The translations under genes and the position numbers were made by a program. The notes under the pieces are model-generated. The model was not told the DNA's origin, searched no databases, and worked only from the letters and a program-made list of their open reading frames with translations. A stretch of 8,679 nucleotides of DNA from Candidatus Izemoplasma sp. (GTDB taxonomy: Bacteria; Bacillota_I; Bacilli_A; Izemoplasmatales; Izemoplasmataceae): NCBI GenBank assembly GCA_007132145.1, contig SLPE01000113.1, forward strand, positions 1-8,679, written 5' to 3'. Of this stretch, positions 6,990-8,679 are shown one piece after another (the first letter of the stretch is position 1; the number at the start of each line of letters is the position of its first letter).

Positions 6990-7899
6990 ATATGTCGTAT
7001 CGTTGGGGGGCAACGCCCTCGGCAACGATGCGGAAGAACAGAAGAATCTTCTGAAGTTCGTCGCGAAGCCGATTGTCGAACTGATCGTGGCGGGACACGA
7101 AGTCGTCATCGTCCACGGCAACGGCCCGCAAGTCGGCATGATCAATCTCGCGTTCACGGAATCGACTTTCACTCCGCACATGCCTTTTCCCGAATGCGGC
7201 GCGATGAGCCAGGGATACATCGGCTTCCATCTTCAAAACGCCATCCGCAACGAACTCGAAAGACATGCCGTGACACAAACGGTGGGTGCCTTGGTCACCC
7301 AAGTCGAAGTCGACGAACACGACCCCGCGTTCAACGACGCTTCGAAACCGATCGGCGCGTTTTACACGAAGGAACAAGCCGACCGGATCATCAAGGAGAA
7401 AGGCTACGTCATGAAAGAGGACGCCGGCCGCGGTTGGCGCCGTGTCGTCCCTTCACCCTTGCCGGTCGACGTCATCGAGAAGGCCATGGTGAAATCGTTG
7501 CTCGACGCCGGACACGTCGTCATTTGCGCAGGAGGCGGGGGCGTGCCCGTCATCCGCAAGGAAGGAAGGCTTGAAGGCGTCGCTGCGGTCATCGACAAGG
7601 ATTACGCCAGCGCGAAGATCGCCGAACTCGTCGAGGCGGACTACTTGATCATCCTGACTGCCGTGGAACATGTCTATGTCAACTTCAACAAACCCGACCA
7701 GAAGGCGTTGGAACGCGTCGCGTCTTCCGATTTCGAACCGTATATCGAAGCGGGCGAGTTCGCGAAGGGCAGCATGTATCCGAAAATACGGGCATGTATC
7801 GGATTTTTGGAAAAGACCGACAAGACGTGCGTCATCTCTTCGCTAGCGAAAGCGTCCGAAGCGTTCAGACTCGAAACCGGGACGATCATCACGAAATGA
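6982..7899 (+). CDS. arcC: Carbamate kinase
   Basis: Transfers phosphate from carbamoyl phosphate to ADP, giving ATP, ammonia and CO2: the energy-yielding last step of the arginine deiminase pathway. Chosen start ATG 6982 gives 305 residues beginning MSRYVVSLGGNALGN, matching the usual N-terminus of the amino acid kinase fold. Other family marks are VHGNGPQVG, the carbamate kinase-specific GAMSQGYIG, GRGWRRVVPSPLP, ICAGGGGVPV, DKDYASAKIAE and KGSMYPKI. Upstream in-frame GTG 6973 and ATG 6976 would add two or three residues. None of the three has a recognisable Shine-Dalgarno sequence, so translation is probably coupled to arcB, whose stop lies just inside this gene. It is the last gene of the operon; a terminator begins at its stop codon. 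Confidence 0.95.
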   Translation: MSRYVVSLGGNALGNDAEEQKNLLKFVAKPIVELIVAGHEVVIVHGNGPQVGMINLAFTESTFTPHMPFPECGAMSQGYIGFHLQNAIRNELERHAVTQTVGALVTQVEVDEHDPAFNDASKPIGAFYTKEQADRIIKEKGYVMKEDAGRGWRRVVPSPLPVDVIEKAMVKSLLDAGHVVICAGGGGVPVIRKEGRLEGVAAVIDKDYASAKIAELVEADYLIILTAVEHVYVNFNKPDQKALERVASSDFEPYIEAGEFAKGSMYPKIRACIGFLEKTDKTCVISSLAKASEAFRLETGTIITK

Positions 7900-7926
7900 A
7901 ACGGTGCCCAGAAGCGCCGTTTTTTT
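7899..7926 (+). terminator. Rho-independent terminator of the ornithine/arginine operon
   Basis: Stem AAACGGTGC (7899-7907) pairs with GCGCCGTTT (7914-7922) over 9 bp with one U-G wobble; the loop is CCAGAA. A run of seven T (7920-7926) overlaps and follows the right arm. It begins at the last base of the arcC stop codon, so it ends the catabolic transcript and insulates the ribosomal operon downstream. Confidence 0.9.
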
Positions 7927-7951
7927 CGTGTCATGAGGGTAGTTGCATGAG

Positions 7952-8034
7952 AACATGACATCGTCAATCCTATCGCGTTAGAGAAAAAACACACAAAACC
8001 CTTGCAATGGGAAACGAAATTTGATAACATGACA
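7952..8034 (+). repeat. Short direct repeat AACATGACA, two copies
   Basis: AACATGACA occurs at 7952-7960 and again at 8026-8034, the second copy overlapping the -10 region of the proposed S10 promoter. Both copies are preceded by TTGCA (7943 and 8002), but with different spacing. The first copy also forms the right arm of an imperfectly placed inverted repeat GTCATG (7930-7935) / CATGAC (7954-7959). Apart from this, the stretch 7927-8001 holds no gene and no feature I recognise. The repeat is only 9 bp, so chance is possible. Confidence 0.4.
8002..8030 (+). promoter_or_regulatory. Probable sigma-A-type promoter of the S10 operon
   Basis: TTGCAA (8002-8007, 4 of 6 to the -35 consensus), a 17-nt spacer, then TAACAT (8025-8030, 4 of 6 to the -10 consensus). 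The region is AT-rich relative to its surroundings. Transcription would start near 8037, leaving a leader of about 120 nt before rpsJ. It is the only good promoter-like pair I found between the terminator and rpsJ. Assignment is by eye. Confidence 0.55.
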
Positions 8035-8036
8035 AA

Positions 8037-8142
8037 GACTCTTAGAGTCGGCTGTGAAGTGGGAGGTTGCCGACACACCCGAAGGTGTTGTCTTGGGAAA
8101 AGGTTCATTTCCACGGAGCAAGTCTATACGCGATTGTAGGCG
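8037..8142 (+). promoter_or_regulatory. Structured 5' leader of the S10 operon (candidate cis-regulatory RNA)
   Basis: Untranslated leader with several overlapping base-pairing options: GACTC/GAGTC (8037-8041 with 8045-8049); GTCGGC/GCCGAC (8047-8052 with 8069-8074); GACACACC with GGTGTTGTC around a CGAA loop (8072-8079 with 8084-8092, one bulged U); GGAAA/TTTCC (8096-8100 with 8108-8112); and a longer-range GTGGGAG with TTTCCAC (8059-8065 with 8108-8114, two G-U pairs). Adjacent elements share bases, so they exclude one another, as expected of a switching leader. No U-run terminator precedes rpsJ. S10 operons are autoregulated through such leaders in other bacteria (by L4 in Escherichia coli); that this one is L4-controlled is only inference. 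Confidence 0.5.
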
Positions 8143-8156
8143 AAAGGAGAAAAAAC

Positions 8157-8462
8157 ATGGCGAATCAACAAATCAGAATCAGACTCAAGTCCTATGACCA
8201 CAGGTTGTTGGACCAGTCGGCGATGAAAATCGTCGAAACGGCGAAGAAGACGGGTTCCGGCATATCCGGTCCGATCCCCTTGCCGACAGAAAAAGAGGTG
8301 TTCACCGTTTTGCGAAGCGTTCACGTCAACAAGACGAGCCGCGAACAGTTCGAAAGACGTACGCACAAACGGTTGATCGATATCCTCAATCCCACACCGC
8401 AAACGATCGACGCGTTGATGCATCTCGATCTTCCATCCGGCGTGGACATCATTTTGAAATGA
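8157..8462 (+). CDS. rpsJ: 30S ribosomal protein S10
   Basis: Small-subunit ribosomal protein of the 30S head, also known as transcription antitermination partner NusE. The 101-residue length is normal. Hallmarks are [18 protein letters not shown] at the N-terminus, [27 protein letters not shown], and the C-terminal [12 protein letters not shown] ... [13 protein letters not shown] 8157 has AAAGGAG (8143-8149) 7 nt upstream; the open frame runs back to about 8067, but that extension lies in the leader and does not resemble S10. First gene of the S10 operon, followed after 25 nt by rplC. Its own promoter and the terminator at 7899-7926 separate it from the catabolic genes. Confidence 0.98.
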   Translation: MANQQIRIRLKSYDHRLLDQSAMKIVETAKKTGSGISGPIPLPTEKEVFTVLRSVHVNKTSREQFERRTHKRLIDILNPTPQTIDALMHLDLPSGVDIILK

Positions 8463-8474
8463 CCATAAACCAAC

Positions 8475-8482
8475 AGGAGGTG
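8475..8482 (+). promoter_or_regulatory. Ribosome binding site of rplC
   Basis: AGGAGGTG, a near-complete match to the anti-16S sequence, 5 nt before ATG 8488 in the 25-nt rpsJ-rplC spacer. It fixes the rplC start and is the strongest ribosome binding site in the window, as expected for a ribosomal protein gene. Confidence 0.9.
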
Positions 8483-8487
8483 CACGC

Positions 8488-8679
8488 ATGGCCAAAGGTA
8501 TCTTAGGTACGAAAATCGGTATGACCCAAGTATTCGATGAAGACGGCAGACTCGTTCCCGTGACGATCGTCCGTTGCGAACCGAATGTCGTCCTGCAAAA
8601 GAAGACCGTCGAAAAAGACGGCTACGAAGCCGTTCAACTCGGTTTCAAAGACAAACGCGAAAAACTGGCGAACAAGCCC
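8488..8679 (+). CDS. rplC: 50S ribosomal protein L3, 5' part
   Basis: Large-subunit protein that binds 23S rRNA early in assembly and reaches toward the peptidyl transferase centre. Only the first 64 codons are present; the right edge of the window cuts the gene (the family is about 205-220 residues). The N-terminus [20 protein letters not shown] is the standard bacterial L3 opening, followed by [19 protein letters not shown] and YEAVQLGF. The order rpsJ-rplC is that of the conserved S10 operon, so rplD, rplW and rplB are expected next. Intact as far as visible. Confidence 0.97.
   Translation, partial: MAKGILGTKIGMTQVFDEDGRLVPVTIVRCEPNVVLQKKTVEKDGYEAVQLGFKDKREKLANKP

Noticed and set aside
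7674..8114. 146-codon minus-strand frame covering the arcC-rpsJ intergenic region
   Set aside because: It translates through the end of arcC, the terminator and the S10 promoter, has no ribosome binding site I can see, and its product has no recognisable features.
8067..8156. N-terminal extension of S10 or a small leader peptide ahead of rpsJ
   Set aside because: S10 begins at 8157 with a good ribosome binding site and its normal length; the upstream codons match the structured leader and contain no credible separate peptide start with its own ribosome binding site.
7900..8156. Searched for tRNA, riboswitch, CRISPR repeats, insertion-sequence ends or attachment sites
   Set aside because: No cloverleaf, no regularly spaced repeats and no terminal inverted repeats with target duplications were found; only the terminator, promoter, short repeat and leader stems could be supported.

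Overview
The window comes from a bacterial chromosome, most likely a strictly anaerobic, amino-acid-fermenting member of the Bacillota or a Mollicutes/Erysipelotrichia-like relative. This rests on an ornithine aminomutase (oraE) with its accessory genes, a complete arginine deiminase set, and Firmicutes-like S10/L3 proteins and strong AGGAGG ribosome binding sites. By eye the base composition is moderately GC-rich (mid-50s percent; not computed). Stops include UGA and tryptophan is read from UGG, so the code is standard, unlike Mycoplasma. The exact taxon cannot be fixed from this sequence alone.

Layout. Positions 1-7899 hold seven tightly packed plus-strand genes, with overlaps or gaps of at most 11 nt: oraE (3' part, open at the left edge), a GlmL/MutL-type actin-fold ATPase, ornithine racemase (orr), alanine racemase (alr), arginine deiminase (arcA), ornithine carbamoyltransferase (arcB) and carbamate kinase (arcC). 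A clear intrinsic terminator (7899-7926) closes this unit. A 257-nt intergenic region follows (7900-8156). It contains a probable sigma-A-type promoter and a structured leader, and it leads into the S10 ribosomal protein operon: rpsJ complete, rplC cut by the right edge.

How the genes work together. ArcA, ArcB and ArcC convert arginine to ornithine, ammonia, CO2 and ATP. Orr turns the L-ornithine into D-ornithine. The adenosylcobalamin/PLP enzyme OraSE rearranges D-ornithine to 2,4-diaminopentanoate, and the GlmL-like ATPase probably reactivates or services that cobalamin enzyme. In known organisms 2,4-diaminopentanoate is then oxidised and thiolysed (Ord, OrtAB) to acetyl-CoA and alanine. 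The thiolysis product is reported to be D-alanine, which gives a specific reason for an alanine racemase inside this operon. The oraS, ord and ortAB genes and any transporter are not visible; they are expected upstream of the window.

No mobile element, tRNA, rRNA, CRISPR array or phage gene was seen. The most notable points are the fusion of the arginine deiminase and ornithine aminomutase routes into one apparent transcription unit, the alr placement, and the S10 leader with mutually exclusive hairpins.
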